A DNA stretch of 64,000 nucleotides from Phyllobacterium zundukense (lineage in GTDB: Bacteria > Pseudomonadota > Alphaproteobacteria > Rhizobiales > Rhizobiaceae), in the NCBI RefSeq assembly GCF_002764115.1, contig NZ_CP017942.1, positions 62,001 to 126,000 on the forward strand, in the 5' to 3' direction. How positions within the stretch are numbered: position 1 is the first letter of the stretch; the number at the start of each line of letters is the position of its first letter. The notes under the pieces were generated by a model. That model did no database searches. It worked only from the letters and a program-made list of their open reading frames with translations, and was not told where the DNA came from. The position numbers and the translations under genes were made by a program. This document shows positions 51,515-61,441 of this stretch, piece by piece.

Positions 51515-52687
51515 TTATTTCGCCGCGGCCAGACCCGGATCCGGCTGCTTTTCGAAGGTCTTGATTTCCTTGTTGTAGTAAGTGCCGTCGTCACGCTTGG
51601 CGACCTCGCGCAGATAGATATTCTGCGTGATATGGCGTGTTTCAGGGTCGATCGACACGGGGCCGCGCGGGCTTTCCCAGGAAAGCCCCTTCACGGCGTC
51701 GACGGCCTTCTGCGCGTCTTGTTTACCGCCAGTCGCCTCAATCATCTTGTAGATGACATGCATGCCATCATAGGCGCCAACCGACGGAAAGGAGAGTTCG
51801 GCAGGGTTACCTATTGCCTTTTCGGCGGCAGCGACGAAGGCTTTGTTCTCGGGCGAGTCGTGCGCGATGGAATAATGGAACGTGGTCAGAATTCCGATCG
51901 CCGAATCGCCTATCGCCGGCAGGTCGGATTCCTGCGTCAGATCGCCGGGTGCCAGAAACTGTATCCCCGCATCCTTCAGGCCATTCTCGTTGTAGGCCTT
52001 GACGAATCCCAGGGTCGTCGGACCCGATGGCAGGAAGGCAAACACCGCCTGCGCGCCAGAGTTGCGCACGCGCTGCATGACCGGGCTGAAATCATTGGTT
52101 GAAAGTGGCATGCGGATGGATTCGACGACCGCACCGCCCTCTTTCTCGAAAGTGGATTTGAAAGCGTTTTCCGCATCGACGCCCGGACCATAGTCGCTGA
52201 CAACGGTAATCGCCTTCTCGACACCGCGTTCACGGGCGATTTTCGCCATGGGCGCCGAAGTCTGCCAGGTGGTGAAGGACGTGCGCGCGACGTAAGGGCT
52301 CTTGGTGACGATCGCCGAGGTTGCGGCATTCATCACGACCAGCGGCACATTGGCCTGCTGCAGCAATGGTGTGACTGCCATGGCATCGGGCGTGAAATAG
52401 AAGCCTGCCAGATATTGCACGCCTTCCTTGACCACCAACTCCTGCGCCAACGCTTTTGACTGGGCCGGATCCGCCTGTGGTACGTCACGGTAGAGTATTT
52501 CGATCGTGTCTTCGCCGATCTTGTCTCCATGGGTGGCAATATAGGCGTCAATCCCAGCTTTGAAGTTCTTGCCTTGAATCGCAAACGGGCCAGAAAAGGG
52601 ACCTACCACACCAATCTTGATCACTTCCGCATAAGCGGCACCGCTCATCAGAACGGCTGCGGCTGCAGCCAGAATAAGCTTTTTCAT
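51515..52687 (-). CDS. livK: Branched-chain-type ABC transporter substrate-binding protein LivK
   Basis: This 390-residue periplasmic protein has a Sec signal (residues 1-20, ending AYA) and the Leu/Ile/Val-binding fold opening EVIKIGVVGPFSGPFAIQGK. It is the first gene of livKHMGF, with a good upstream GGGAGG-like site near 52690. It starts 130 bases after pcaB ends. The shared strand and location with the pca operon suggest that it binds an aromatic or ring-cleavage compound; amino acids remain possible. Confidence 0.92.
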   Translation of the reverse strand: MKKLILAAAAAVLMSGAAYAEVIKIGVVGPFSGPFAIQGKNFKAGIDAYIATHGDKIGEDTIEILYRDVPQADPAQSKALAQELVVKEGVQYLAGFYFTPDAMAVTPLLQQANVPLVVMNAATSAIVTKSPYVARTSFTTWQTSAPMAKIARERGVEKAITVVSDYGPGVDAENAFKSTFEKEGGAVVESIRMPLSTNDFSPVMQRVRNSGAQAVFAFLPSGPTTLGFVKAYNENGLKDAGIQFLAPGDLTQESDLPAIGDSAIGILTTFHYSIAHDSPENKAFVAAAEKAIGNPAELSFPSVGAYDGMHVIYKMIEATGGKQDAQKAVDAVKGLSWESPRGPVSIDPETRHITQNIYLREVAKRDDGTYYNKEIKTFEKQPDPGLAAAK

Positions 52688-52818
52688 CGTTCCTCCCTTG
52701 ATCCCTTCAGGCTTGGCCAGATCGTCTCCTCATCGGACCAGAATGGGTATTATGCTTAGTTTCTCATACCGGTTGGTAATGTAAAATGAAAATCATGCGT
52801 CATTGCATAATCCACAAG

Positions 52819-53889
52819 TTATGTTTTCGTCGTGACACCAAGACCAAATTCCTTGATGGAATCGAGCAGCTTCAAAGCCGTGCGCACCGCGGTTACTGTT
52901 GCGGTCACCATGCTCGGCAATATCATCCATTCCAATGTCCAGGCCGCACCTGAGCGTTCCTGCTCATGAATCAAGGCATGGTGCATGCCCGAAATCTGTG
53001 TGGCGTTGAAACGGGCAAGCGAGACGAGAAGCTCCGCGAGTACCGGGTTCTGCTTGTGCGGCATCGCCGATGATTGTCCACCGCCACTGAGCGAAATCTC
53101 GTCGGCACCTTGTGCAAGTATTGCGATATCTTGACCAATCTTGCCCAAGGAACCCGATATTTGGGACAAAAAACCTGCAAACTCAATCATGATATCGCGT
53201 TGATTTTGCCATTGCGGCACGTCTTGGAGGCCCAGAAGCGCGGCTAGTCTCTTACGGACGGCCGGTCCCTTATCCCCAAGCTTATCCAACGTTCCTGCCG
53301 CCCCACCAAATTGCATGACCGGGAAGTTATGTTTGAGCGCATTGAGGCCTTGATGATGCCGAAACAGTGGTCCGCGCCAAGCTTCGATGCGGTCGTGCAC
53401 GGTAATCATAATCGCTGCCTGCATGCGGGTGTGGCCCATCAAACCATTCTTCCCGAATGCCTTATCCAGATGGTCGAGCTTGCCCAAGATATCCGACAAT
53501 CCCGTATCGAGGCGCCGGAGAACTGGCTTGAGGCGTATCATCAGGCTTGTGTCGATGACGTCCTGGCTAGTTGCACCGACGTGCAGCGACGCGCGATGGC
53601 CCGGTGGAATAGTCTCACGCAATTGGCGGATAAGTTCCGGAACCACCACACCATCCTGCGCGACCGCCACCTTCAACGCTGCGATATCAGGCGAAAATGT
53701 TCCACATGCCATTTTTATGGTATCAGCAGCCGCTTTTTCTATAATGTTTTCAGCAGCTTCTGCCTCCGCCAAGGCGGACTCGAACGACAACATCGCGGCG
53801 ATATCGTTCTCAACCGAGAACCATTGCGTGACCTCTTCATCCCCAATCAGGCCAGACAAAAACGGATGATCAAACGGAGAAACGCTCAT
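52819..53889 (-). CDS. pcaB: 3-carboxy-cis,cis-muconate cycloisomerase
   Basis: This 356-residue enzyme of the fumarase/aspartase superfamily has the signature SGGGQSSAMPHKQNPV (near residue 262). It converts beta-carboxymuconate, made by PcaHG, to gamma-carboxymuconolactone. It is slightly shorter than many homologues, which fits the rhizobial group. It starts three bases after pcaG stops and is the last gene of pcaDCHGB. Confidence 0.95.
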   Translation of the reverse strand: MSVSPFDHPFLSGLIGDEEVTQWFSVENDIAAMLSFESALAEAEAAENIIEKAAADTIKMACGTFSPDIAALKVAVAQDGVVVPELIRQLRETIPPGHRASLHVGATSQDVIDTSLMIRLKPVLRRLDTGLSDILGKLDHLDKAFGKNGLMGHTRMQAAIMITVHDRIEAWRGPLFRHHQGLNALKHNFPVMQFGGAAGTLDKLGDKGPAVRKRLAALLGLQDVPQWQNQRDIMIEFAGFLSQISGSLGKIGQDIAILAQGADEISLSGGGQSSAMPHKQNPVLAELLVSLARFNATQISGMHHALIHEQERSGAAWTLEWMILPSMVTATVTAVRTALKLLDSIKEFGLGVTTKT

Positions 53890-53892
53890 CGT

Positions 53893-54507
53893 TCACACAT
53901 CGAAGAAGATGGTTTCCTTGTCGCCCTGCAAATGAATATCAAAGAGATAGGTCGATCCTTCACGCGTCGCGATGAGCGTCGGAACACGGCTCTTGTGCTC
54001 GATGCGCATCAGTATCGGATCCTTATCATTGGCTGCTTTCTCATCATCGAAGTAAATCCGCGTCTGCAGTCCGATATTGATGCCGCGAGCCACAATCCAG
54101 ACTGTGATGTGCGGCGCCATCAGGCGACCATCCTTGAATGGAACCTGGCCCGGCTTGATTGTTTCAAAGACAAACTCACCGGTTTCCATATCTGTCGGGC
54201 AGCGTCCCCACCCGGTAAAATTCGGATCCACCATGCCGCGCAGCTCCGATGGGCTATTATAAAACCCGTTGCTGTCGGCCTGCCATATTTCGAGCAACGC
54301 ATCGCGTAAGGGTGTTCCGGTTCCGTCAAAGACACGCCCGCGAATGGTAATCCGTTCACCCAGCGTCTTGTCGTTGGTCATGGCAACGCCAAGATCGGCC
54401 TTGTAAACCCCGGTAATACCACAGAAATTCGGCGTGCAACCGATATGAACGTAAGGGCCCGCTGTCTGTGATGGCGTCTCTTTCAGGAATTCCAACTTCT
54501 GGACCAT
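53893..54507 (-). CDS. pcaG: Protocatechuate 3,4-dioxygenase alpha subunit
   Basis: This 204-residue subunit has the intradiol dioxygenase fold (PSQTAGPYVHIGCTPNF and ALLEIWQADSNGFYNS). It lacks the iron-ligand tyrosines and histidines found in the beta subunit and instead shapes the active site. It is translationally coupled to pcaH by an ATGA overlap at 54507. The enzyme opens protocatechuate with oxygen to give beta-carboxy-cis,cis-muconate. Confidence 0.96.
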   Translation of the reverse strand: MVQKLEFLKETPSQTAGPYVHIGCTPNFCGITGVYKADLGVAMTNDKTLGERITIRGRVFDGTGTPLRDALLEIWQADSNGFYNSPSELRGMVDPNFTGWGRCPTDMETGEFVFETIKPGQVPFKDGRLMAPHITVWIVARGINIGLQTRIYFDDEKAANDKDPILMRIEHKSRVPTLIATREGSTYLFDIHLQGDKETIFFDV

Positions 54508-55250
54508 CAGTTGCCCTCCATGCGGTTCTCGAACATGGTCGAGCGGCGACCACGCAAGACGATATCGAACTTATAGGCGCGGGCATCCATGGGGATCGTG
54601 TTGTTCATATCCAGCACGGCGACGAGTTGCTCGATGGCAACCTTGTCCGGAATCGATCTGACAATAGGGCAATTCCAGATCATCGGATCGCCCTCGAAAT
54701 ACATCTGGGTGATCAGGCGCTGCGCGAAACCATGCCCAAAGACCGAAAAATGAATATGGGCCGGACGCCAGTCATTCACGCCGTTCGGCCAGGGATAAGC
54801 GCCCGGCTTGATGGTGCGAAAGCGGTAATAACCGTCCTCGTCGGTGATCGTACGCCCGCATCCTCCGAAATTCGGATCAAGAGCCGCGATGTATCCCTCC
54901 CGCTTGTGGCGATAGCGCCCGCCTGCATTGGCCTGCCAGAACTCGAGCAACGCGCCGGCGACCCCTTTGCCGCGCTCGTCGATCACGCGCCCATGCACGA
55001 TGATCCTCTGACCGATGGCGCTTTCGCCGGACTTGGCGAAATTGTGGATGAGATCGTTGTCGAGCTCTCCAAGCACGGCGTGCCCGAACACCGGACCGCT
55101 GATCTCCGACAACGTATTGTCAAATGACAATAAGGCTCGCCGTGGCGATCGCACGACACTTGTCTTGTAATCCGGCGTGTAGGCCGGTGGATGCCACTGC
55201 CTGTCGCGTTGAAAGAATGCACCGGTTTCCGGTTTCTTGTTAGACATCAC
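54507..55250 (-). CDS. pcaH: Protocatechuate 3,4-dioxygenase beta subunit
   Basis: This 247-residue subunit carries the ferric iron site. The ligands are visible as the tyrosine in [13 protein letters not shown], the tyrosine in [12 protein letters not shown], and two histidines in [11 protein letters not shown]. Its N-terminal region ([20 protein letters not shown]) is also typical. It starts ten bases after pcaC stops and overlaps pcaG. It assembles with PcaG into the ring-opening dioxygenase. Confidence 0.97.
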   Translation of the reverse strand: MMSNKKPETGAFFQRDRQWHPPAYTPDYKTSVVRSPRRALLSFDNTLSEISGPVFGHAVLGELDNDLIHNFAKSGESAIGQRIIVHGRVIDERGKGVAGALLEFWQANAGGRYRHKREGYIAALDPNFGGCGRTITDEDGYYRFRTIKPGAYPWPNGVNDWRPAHIHFSVFGHGFAQRLITQMYFEGDPMIWNCPIVRSIPDKVAIEQLVAVLDMNNTIPMDARAYKFDIVLRGRRSTMFENRMEGN

Positions 55251-55259
55251 CGCCTCCCG

Positions 55260-55664
55260 TCACGCTGCCTGTCCGGCTTCCAGTTCCTTATAAACCTGCT
55301 TGGCCAGCTTGATCGCGTGATTTGCCGCCGGAACGCCTGCATAAATGGCAACGTGCAGCAGCGCTTCGCAAATGTCGTCCTTCGTTGCACCGGTGTTGGC
55401 TGTAGCACGGATATGCATGATCAACTCTTCATCCTGTCCCAACGCTGCCAGCAAGGCGATTGTCACGATCGATCGCTCCCGCTTGGTCCAGCCTGGTCGC
55501 GACCACACATGGCCCCAAGCGGCTTCTGTAATGAGTTCTTGAAATGGCCTGTCGAAATCTGTCTTGTTGGATTCTGCATTATCGACATGCGTATCGCCCA
55601 ATACGATCCTGCGCGTTTCCATACCTTGTGCATAGCGGCGAGAGGGAACAGCCGCACCCGTCAT
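55260..55664 (-). CDS. pcaC: 4-carboxymuconolactone decarboxylase
   Basis: This 134-residue AhpD-like protein decarboxylates gamma-carboxymuconolactone to beta-ketoadipate enol-lactone. The family pattern HIRATANTGATKDDICEALL and AGVPAANHAIKLAK is visible. It overlaps pcaD by four bases (ATGA). It lacks the fused lactonase domain found in some actinobacterial versions. Confidence 0.95.
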   Translation of the reverse strand: MTGAAVPSRRYAQGMETRRIVLGDTHVDNAESNKTDFDRPFQELITEAAWGHVWSRPGWTKRERSIVTIALLAALGQDEELIMHIRATANTGATKDDICEALLHVAIYAGVPAANHAIKLAKQVYKELEAGQAA

Positions 55665-56467
55665 AATTTTCCTCCAAGCTCGAATTCATCGATGAAAGCC
55701 CGCATCACGGCGGTAAGCGCTTCTGGTTGTTCGACACATGGAATATGCGCCGCATCCTTGATCACCTCGTAGCGCGAACGAGGAATGAGCTTGGCGAGTT
55801 CTAGTACAAGACCCGGTGACGTCGAACCATCCTGGTCGCCAACAATGCAGATCGTCGGAGCTGCGATACGTCGGGCAGCCTCTGTAAAATCGGCATCGCG
55901 CAGCGCCGCACAGGTGCCAGTGTACCCATCGACCGGCTGGCGAACGAGCATATTGCGGTAACCGGCGAGTTCCTCGCGGCGTTGCGCATGGAAGGCGGGT
56001 GTGAACCAGACGTTGAAAATGCCCTCGGCAATGGATTGGATTCCGTCTTTGTTGACGGCCGCGATGCGCGCGTTCCATGAATCGGGCGTACCGATCTTGT
56101 GCGCCGTATCGCAAAGGATGAGCGCACGCACTAGATCCGGACGCGTTGCGTAGAGACCCTGAGCTACCATGCCGCCGACGGACAGGCCGCAAATGATGGC
56201 GTTCTTGACCTCAAGATAGTCGAGAAGTCCGGCAAGGTCGCCTACGTGATGGTTCATGGAATAGGGCGGAGTTCCAATATCTGAAAGACCATGCCCGCGC
56301 ATATCATAGGTAACTATGGCGAAATCGCCAATGAGACGAAGGATAACATCGCGCCAGATGCGAAAATCGGTGCCAAGCGAGTTGGCAAAGACCAGGACGG
56401 GTTTGCCTTCGGGCGCACCGATCAACTGATAGTGCAGCGTAACGCCATTGATAGAAGCGAATTGCAC
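55661..56467 (-). CDS. pcaD: 3-oxoadipate enol-lactonase
   Basis: This 268-residue alpha/beta hydrolase has the nucleophile elbow ICGLSVGGMVAQGL, the acid residue around CIVGDQDGSTSP and the histidine in DAAHIPCVEQPEAL. It opens the enol-lactone to beta-ketoadipate. It is the first gene of the pcaDCHGB operon and is divergent from pcaQ across a 100-base gap with the PcaQ box. Confidence 0.95.
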   Translation of the reverse strand: MQFASINGVTLHYQLIGAPEGKPVLVFANSLGTDFRIWRDVILRLIGDFAIVTYDMRGHGLSDIGTPPYSMNHHVGDLAGLLDYLEVKNAIICGLSVGGMVAQGLYATRPDLVRALILCDTAHKIGTPDSWNARIAAVNKDGIQSIAEGIFNVWFTPAFHAQRREELAGYRNMLVRQPVDGYTGTCAALRDADFTEAARRIAAPTICIVGDQDGSTSPGLVLELAKLIPRSRYEVIKDAAHIPCVEQPEALTAVMRAFIDEFELGGKL

Positions 56468-56523
56468 AGAAATCCTCCCAATCTGCTTATGGTCACAATG
56501 GATTATGCATTTGGTTCAGTAAA

Positions 56524-56560
56524 ATGATATTCTATCATATTCCCTTAACCCATGGGTTAT
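56524..56560. promoter_or_regulatory. PcaQ-binding site and a second palindrome between pcaD and pcaQ
   Basis: ATAACCCATGGGTTAA (56560-56545, read on the minus strand) matches the Sinorhizobium PcaQ consensus ATAACC-N4-GGTTAA at every defined position. It lies just upstream of pcaQ (56569) and about 80 bases before pcaD. A second perfect inverted repeat, ATGATA-TTC-TATCAT (56524-56538), lies closer to pcaD and may be a further site. Confidence 0.88.
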
Positions 56561-56568
56561 GAAAAGCG

Positions 56569-57492
56569 ATGATCGACAGCCGTATCAAATTCCGCCACCT
56601 TCAAACCTTCCTGGAAGTCGCCCGTCAGAAAAGCGTGATGAAGGCCGCTTCCATCCTTCATATCAGCCAACCAGCGGTGACGAAAACCATTCGTGAAATG
56701 GAAGAGGCGCTTGGTGTCGCCGTGTTCGAAAGGGACGGGCGTGGCATAAGGATCACGCGCTATGGCGAAGTGTTTTTGCGCTATGCCGGCGCGGCCATTA
56801 CGGCATTGCGTCAAGGTATCGATTCCGTCACCAACGAGCAGTCGGGGGAGGGCATACCGATCCGTATCGGTGCCCTGCCCACGGTTTCGACCCGCATCAT
56901 GCCGCAGGCAATCAGCCTGTTTCTTCAGGAAAAGACACAGTGCCGGCTGAAAATTGTGACGGGTGAGAATGCCGTCCTTCTCGAACAGCTGCGCCTCGGC
57001 GATCTCGATCTGGTGGTCGGGCGCCTTGCCGCACCCGAGAAAATGACCGGATTTTCCTTCGAGCACCTCTATTCCGAACAGGTGGTTTTTGCCGTCAACG
57101 CCCGCCATCCTCTCCTGCAAGCCAACGGTGATATTTTTGCACGTCTTGCAGAATTCCCCGTATTGATGCCAACGCGTGCATCGATCATCCGCCCCTTCGT
57201 CGACCGGTTTCTGATTACTAATGGTGTCGCCAAGTTGCCCCAGCAGATTGAAACTGTCTCTGACGCCTTTGGCCGCGCCTTCGTGCGTTTGAAAAACGCC
57301 GTTTGGATCATTTCCGCTGGCGTCGTTGCGAATGATATCGAGGACGGCACGCTCACACTGCTTCCAATCGATACGACGGAAACCAAAGGGCCGGTCGGCC
57401 TGACAATGCGTGCCGATGTGACACCGTCATTGCCACTGATGATCCTGATGCAGACGATCCGGGAGACAGCGAACACGGTCCGCGCGAGTTGA
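56569..57492 (+). CDS. pcaQ: LysR-family activator of the pca operon, PcaQ
   Basis: This 307-residue LysR regulator opens SRIKFRHLQTFLEVARQKSV and carries the helix-turn-helix ASILHISQPAVTKTIREMEE. PcaQ activates pcaDCHGB in response to beta-carboxy-cis,cis-muconate or gamma-carboxymuconolactone. The divergent arrangement and the exact PcaQ box make this assignment strong. Confidence 0.95.
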   Translation: MIDSRIKFRHLQTFLEVARQKSVMKAASILHISQPAVTKTIREMEEALGVAVFERDGRGIRITRYGEVFLRYAGAAITALRQGIDSVTNEQSGEGIPIRIGALPTVSTRIMPQAISLFLQEKTQCRLKIVTGENAVLLEQLRLGDLDLVVGRLAAPEKMTGFSFEHLYSEQVVFAVNARHPLLQANGDIFARLAEFPVLMPTRASIIRPFVDRFLITNGVAKLPQQIETVSDAFGRAFVRLKNAVWIISAGVVANDIEDGTLTLLPIDTTETKGPVGLTMRADVTPSLPLMILMQTIRETANTVRAS

Positions 57493-57500
57493 GCTCCAAT

Positions 57501-58742
<1,242 letters not shown>

Positions 58743-58785
58743 TCAAATAATAGGACAATTCGAACATTCGCGTCAGGAGATACAC

Positions 58786-59679
58786 ATGCGGGGCACCGCT
58801 CCAACCTACGATCTTTATGGAGAGAATCATGCGCAGCGCCCCGATTTCTGGCTTCATTGGGAGACTATCGCTTCGCGCAGCCAGCTACACAACTGGGAAA
58901 TCAAAATTCATAAACACGATGCATTCTTTCAGATTCTGTACCTTCGGGGCGGGACGGGAGATGCCGTTTTCAATGGTGAAGTTCTTCCGATCCTGCCACC
59001 GGTCATGATCGCAGTACCACCCAAGTACGAGCATGGGTTCAGATTCTCAAAAGATATGGACGGGATGGTCATCACCATGGTCGCCTCGCGGTTCGGTGCG
59101 TTGGGACGCGCCTTCCTTGATGCAGAAATGGCGCAATGGTTCTCACGGCCGCGTCTGATTGCACTCGACCTAAACGACGGCGATCAAGGCTTTCTCGCTC
59201 AGACCCTTGAAAGGTTGTGTCAGGAGTTGCTGCACAGCGATGCATTTCACAGCGATCTGGTCGAAGCCTATTTGAGGACTGCGATCCTGATTGCAGCCCG
59301 CCTTACTGCACCCGATCAATCGGCGATAAATGATAGCGTGCCGGAAAATCCGCGAATGAAGGCGTTGCAAACGCTCGTGAACCGCCACTTCCGCGATCAT
59401 CATCCGGCGGAATTTTACGCCAGTCACCTTGGCGTATCAACGACACATCTCAACCGGATAGTCAAAGCGACAACTGGACAGAGTACCAATGATCTGATCG
59501 CTAGTCGGCTCATTGATCAGGCCAAGCGCGACTTGGTATTCACCTCGGCCAATATCAAGCAGATCGCCTATGATCTTGGTTTCAACGATCCAGCCTATTT
59601 TTCACGCTTCTTTACAAAGGAAACAGGATCGACCCCGCGGCAATATCGTGCCGAGCAACACGAGAAACTGGCCGAGTAG
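58786..59679 (+). CDS. pobR: AraC-family activator of pobA, PobR
   Basis: This 297-residue regulator has an N-terminal cupin-like effector domain and a C-terminal AraC HTH (FYASHLGVSTTHLNRIVKAT and IAYDLGFNDPAYFSRFFTKE). It starts at ATG 58786 after an AGGAG site; the open frame extends upstream to 58666. Rhizobial PobR proteins of the AraC type activate pobA on 4-hydroxybenzoate. It is divergent from pobA across a 112-base gap. Confidence 0.92.
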   Translation: MRGTAPTYDLYGENHAQRPDFWLHWETIASRSQLHNWEIKIHKHDAFFQILYLRGGTGDAVFNGEVLPILPPVMIAVPPKYEHGFRFSKDMDGMVITMVASRFGALGRAFLDAEMAQWFSRPRLIALDLNDGDQGFLAQTLERLCQELLHSDAFHSDLVEAYLRTAILIAARLTAPDQSAINDSVPENPRMKALQTLVNRHFRDHHPAEFYASHLGVSTTHLNRIVKATTGQSTNDLIASRLIDQAKRDLVFTSANIKQIAYDLGFNDPAYFSRFFTKETGSTPRQYRAEQHEKLAE

Positions 59680-59681
59680 TT

Positions 59682-60437
59682 CTAGACCAAAAGACTGGTG
59701 ATCGTATCGCGTGTCGATTGCATCACTGGCAGGTAGCGTTCGATCATTTCATCAATGGAAACCCGCGCGGCCTGGGCGCCGACATTGATTGCGGCAACGG
59801 TCACGCCGCGCATGTTGCGGACGGGAACAGCAATAGAGCAGAGCCCGATTTCCAGTTCCTGGTCGATAGCTGCGTATCCCTGTTCGCGCACACGCTGCAG
59901 TTCGTGCATCAAGTCAGCGAGTGAGGTTTTCGTTCGCGGCGTATTCGCCTTCAGGTTGCTGGTTTCGAGGATGCGTCTGGCCTCGTCTTCAGCCATCGAA
60001 GCGAGCAATACCCGCCCCATGGAGGAACAATAGGTTGGAAGCCGGCTTCCCGGATTAAGGTTGATCGACATGACACGCTTGTGCGAGGCGCGGGCGATAT
60101 AGACGATTTCATTGCCATCAAGCACCGAGGCCGAAGCGCTTTCGCCGGTTCTTTCGGAGAGCTGATCGAGGAAAGGCTGCATCAGGCGGGGGAGGGGCGT
60201 CGATGACAGATAGGAGTGACCAAGGCGGAGGATGCGCGGGGATAGCGTGAAGAATTTGCCATCATACTCCGCATAGCCAAGCTCGGCCAACGTCAGAAGA
60301 CAGCGCCGAGCCGTTGCGCGTTCCAGGCCGGTCATTCTGGAAATATCCGTTATGGAAAGGCGTGAATTCGCAGCATCGAATGCTTCGATGACCGCCAGAC
60401 CTTTGGCAAGGCTGCTGACGAAATCCGTTTCGCGCAT
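59682..60437 (-). CDS. pcaR: IclR-family regulator, PcaR-like
   Basis: This 251-residue IclR-type regulator has the N-terminal winged helix (NSRLSITDISRMTGLERATA) and the effector domain. PcaR of this family activates pcaIJF on beta-ketoadipate. It is divergent from pcaI across a gap that contains IclR-type repeats (60460-60483). I start it at ATG 60437 after a GGAAGGG site; the frame extends to 60485. Gene order pcaR-pcaIJF matches other Hyphomicrobiales. Confidence 0.93.
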   Translation of the reverse strand: MRETDFVSSLAKGLAVIEAFDAANSRLSITDISRMTGLERATARRCLLTLAELGYAEYDGKFFTLSPRILRLGHSYLSSTPLPRLMQPFLDQLSERTGESASASVLDGNEIVYIARASHKRVMSINLNPGSRLPTYCSSMGRVLLASMAEDEARRILETSNLKANTPRTKTSLADLMHELQRVREQGYAAIDQELEIGLCSIAVPVRNMRGVTVAAINVGAQAARVSIDEMIERYLPVMQSTRDTITSLLV

Positions 60438-60459
60438 GGGAGGCCCTTCCTGGATTTTT

Positions 60460-60483
60460 GCACAGTTTGTGCGATATGCGAAC
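60460..60483. promoter_or_regulatory. IclR-type PcaR operator repeats
   Basis: GCACA-GTT-TGTGC (60460-60472) overlaps GTGCGATATGCGAAC (60469-60483), whose reverse GTTCGCATATCGCAC resembles the PcaR/PcaU-type site (GTTCGAT-ATCGCAC). A third half-site, CGCACAAAA, follows near 60498. The cluster lies between divergent pcaR and pcaI. Confidence 0.72.
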
Positions 60484-60569
60484 AAAAGTCAAATAACGCA
60501 CAAAATGAATTGACGCCCGAACCGTTGCAGGACTACGCCATTTGGCAAGTAAGCATCAGGGAGACAGAC

Positions 60570-61430
60570 GTGGCACACATTTGTACGCTTTCCGAAGCGA
60601 TCGAAGAAAATGTCAGGGATGGCGATACGCTCGCTATGGAAGGGTTCACCCATCTGATCCCTTATGCAGCCAGTCACGAAATAATCAGACAGGGACGCAA
60701 AGAGCTTTTCCTCATCCGCATGACGCCGGATCTCATTTATGATCAGTTGATCGGTGTCGGCGCGGCGCGCGGCATGAAATTTTCCTGGGGCGGGAATCCG
60801 GGTGTTGGCTCGCTGCACCGGTTCCGCGATGCGGTCGAAAACCAGTGGCCCCGTCCGCTTGAAGTCGAAGAACATTCCCACGCGGCCATGGCCAACGCCT
60901 ATGAAGCCGGAGCTGCAAACCTGCCTTTTGCCATGCTGCGCGGCTATATCGGCGCGGATCTTGTCAAGGTGAACCCGAACATCAAGTCCATTTCCTGCCC
61001 GTTCACCGGAGAAGTGTTGGCGGCGGTGCCATCGATCCGCCCCGATATTTCGATCATCCATGCGCAGCGAGCCGACCGGAAGGGCAATGTGCTGATCGAG
61101 GGTATCGCTGGTGTGCAAAAGGAAGCTGTACTCGCTGCGAAGCGCTCAATCATCACCGTTGAAGAAATCGTGGACAAGCTTAATCCGCCATCGCCGAACG
61201 CTGTTGTCCTGCCGACATGGGCGATTACATCAGTCGTTCATGTGCCAGGCGGCGCATTCCCGTCCTATGCCCACGGCTACTATTCCCGTTCAAATGCCTT
61301 CTACATCGCCTGGGACAAGATTGCCCGCGACCGCGATAGTTTTACTGCGTGGATCAAGGAAAACGTTCTCTCGGGCAAGCCCGAAGATTTCGCTCGGCAC
61401 GTCACCCGACGTTCCGCGAACGCAGCATAG
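60570..61430 (+). CDS. pcaI: 3-oxoadipate CoA-transferase subunit A
   Basis: This 286-residue class I CoA-transferase subunit opens HICTLSEAIEENVRDGDTLA and shows GAARGMKFSWGGNPGVGSLH. It transfers CoA from succinyl-CoA to 3-oxoadipate with PcaJ. I place the start at GTG 60570, preceded by GGGAGA; the frame extends to an ATG-like start at 60510 that lacks family residues. It is the first gene of pcaIJF. Confidence 0.93.
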   Translation: MAHICTLSEAIEENVRDGDTLAMEGFTHLIPYAASHEIIRQGRKELFLIRMTPDLIYDQLIGVGAARGMKFSWGGNPGVGSLHRFRDAVENQWPRPLEVEEHSHAAMANAYEAGAANLPFAMLRGYIGADLVKVNPNIKSISCPFTGEVLAAVPSIRPDISIIHAQRADRKGNVLIEGIAGVQKEAVLAAKRSIITVEEIVDKLNPPSPNAVVLPTWAITSVVHVPGGAFPSYAHGYYSRSNAFYIAWDKIARDRDSFTAWIKENVLSGKPEDFARHVTRRSANAA

Positions 61431-61441
61431 GGAGCATCGTC

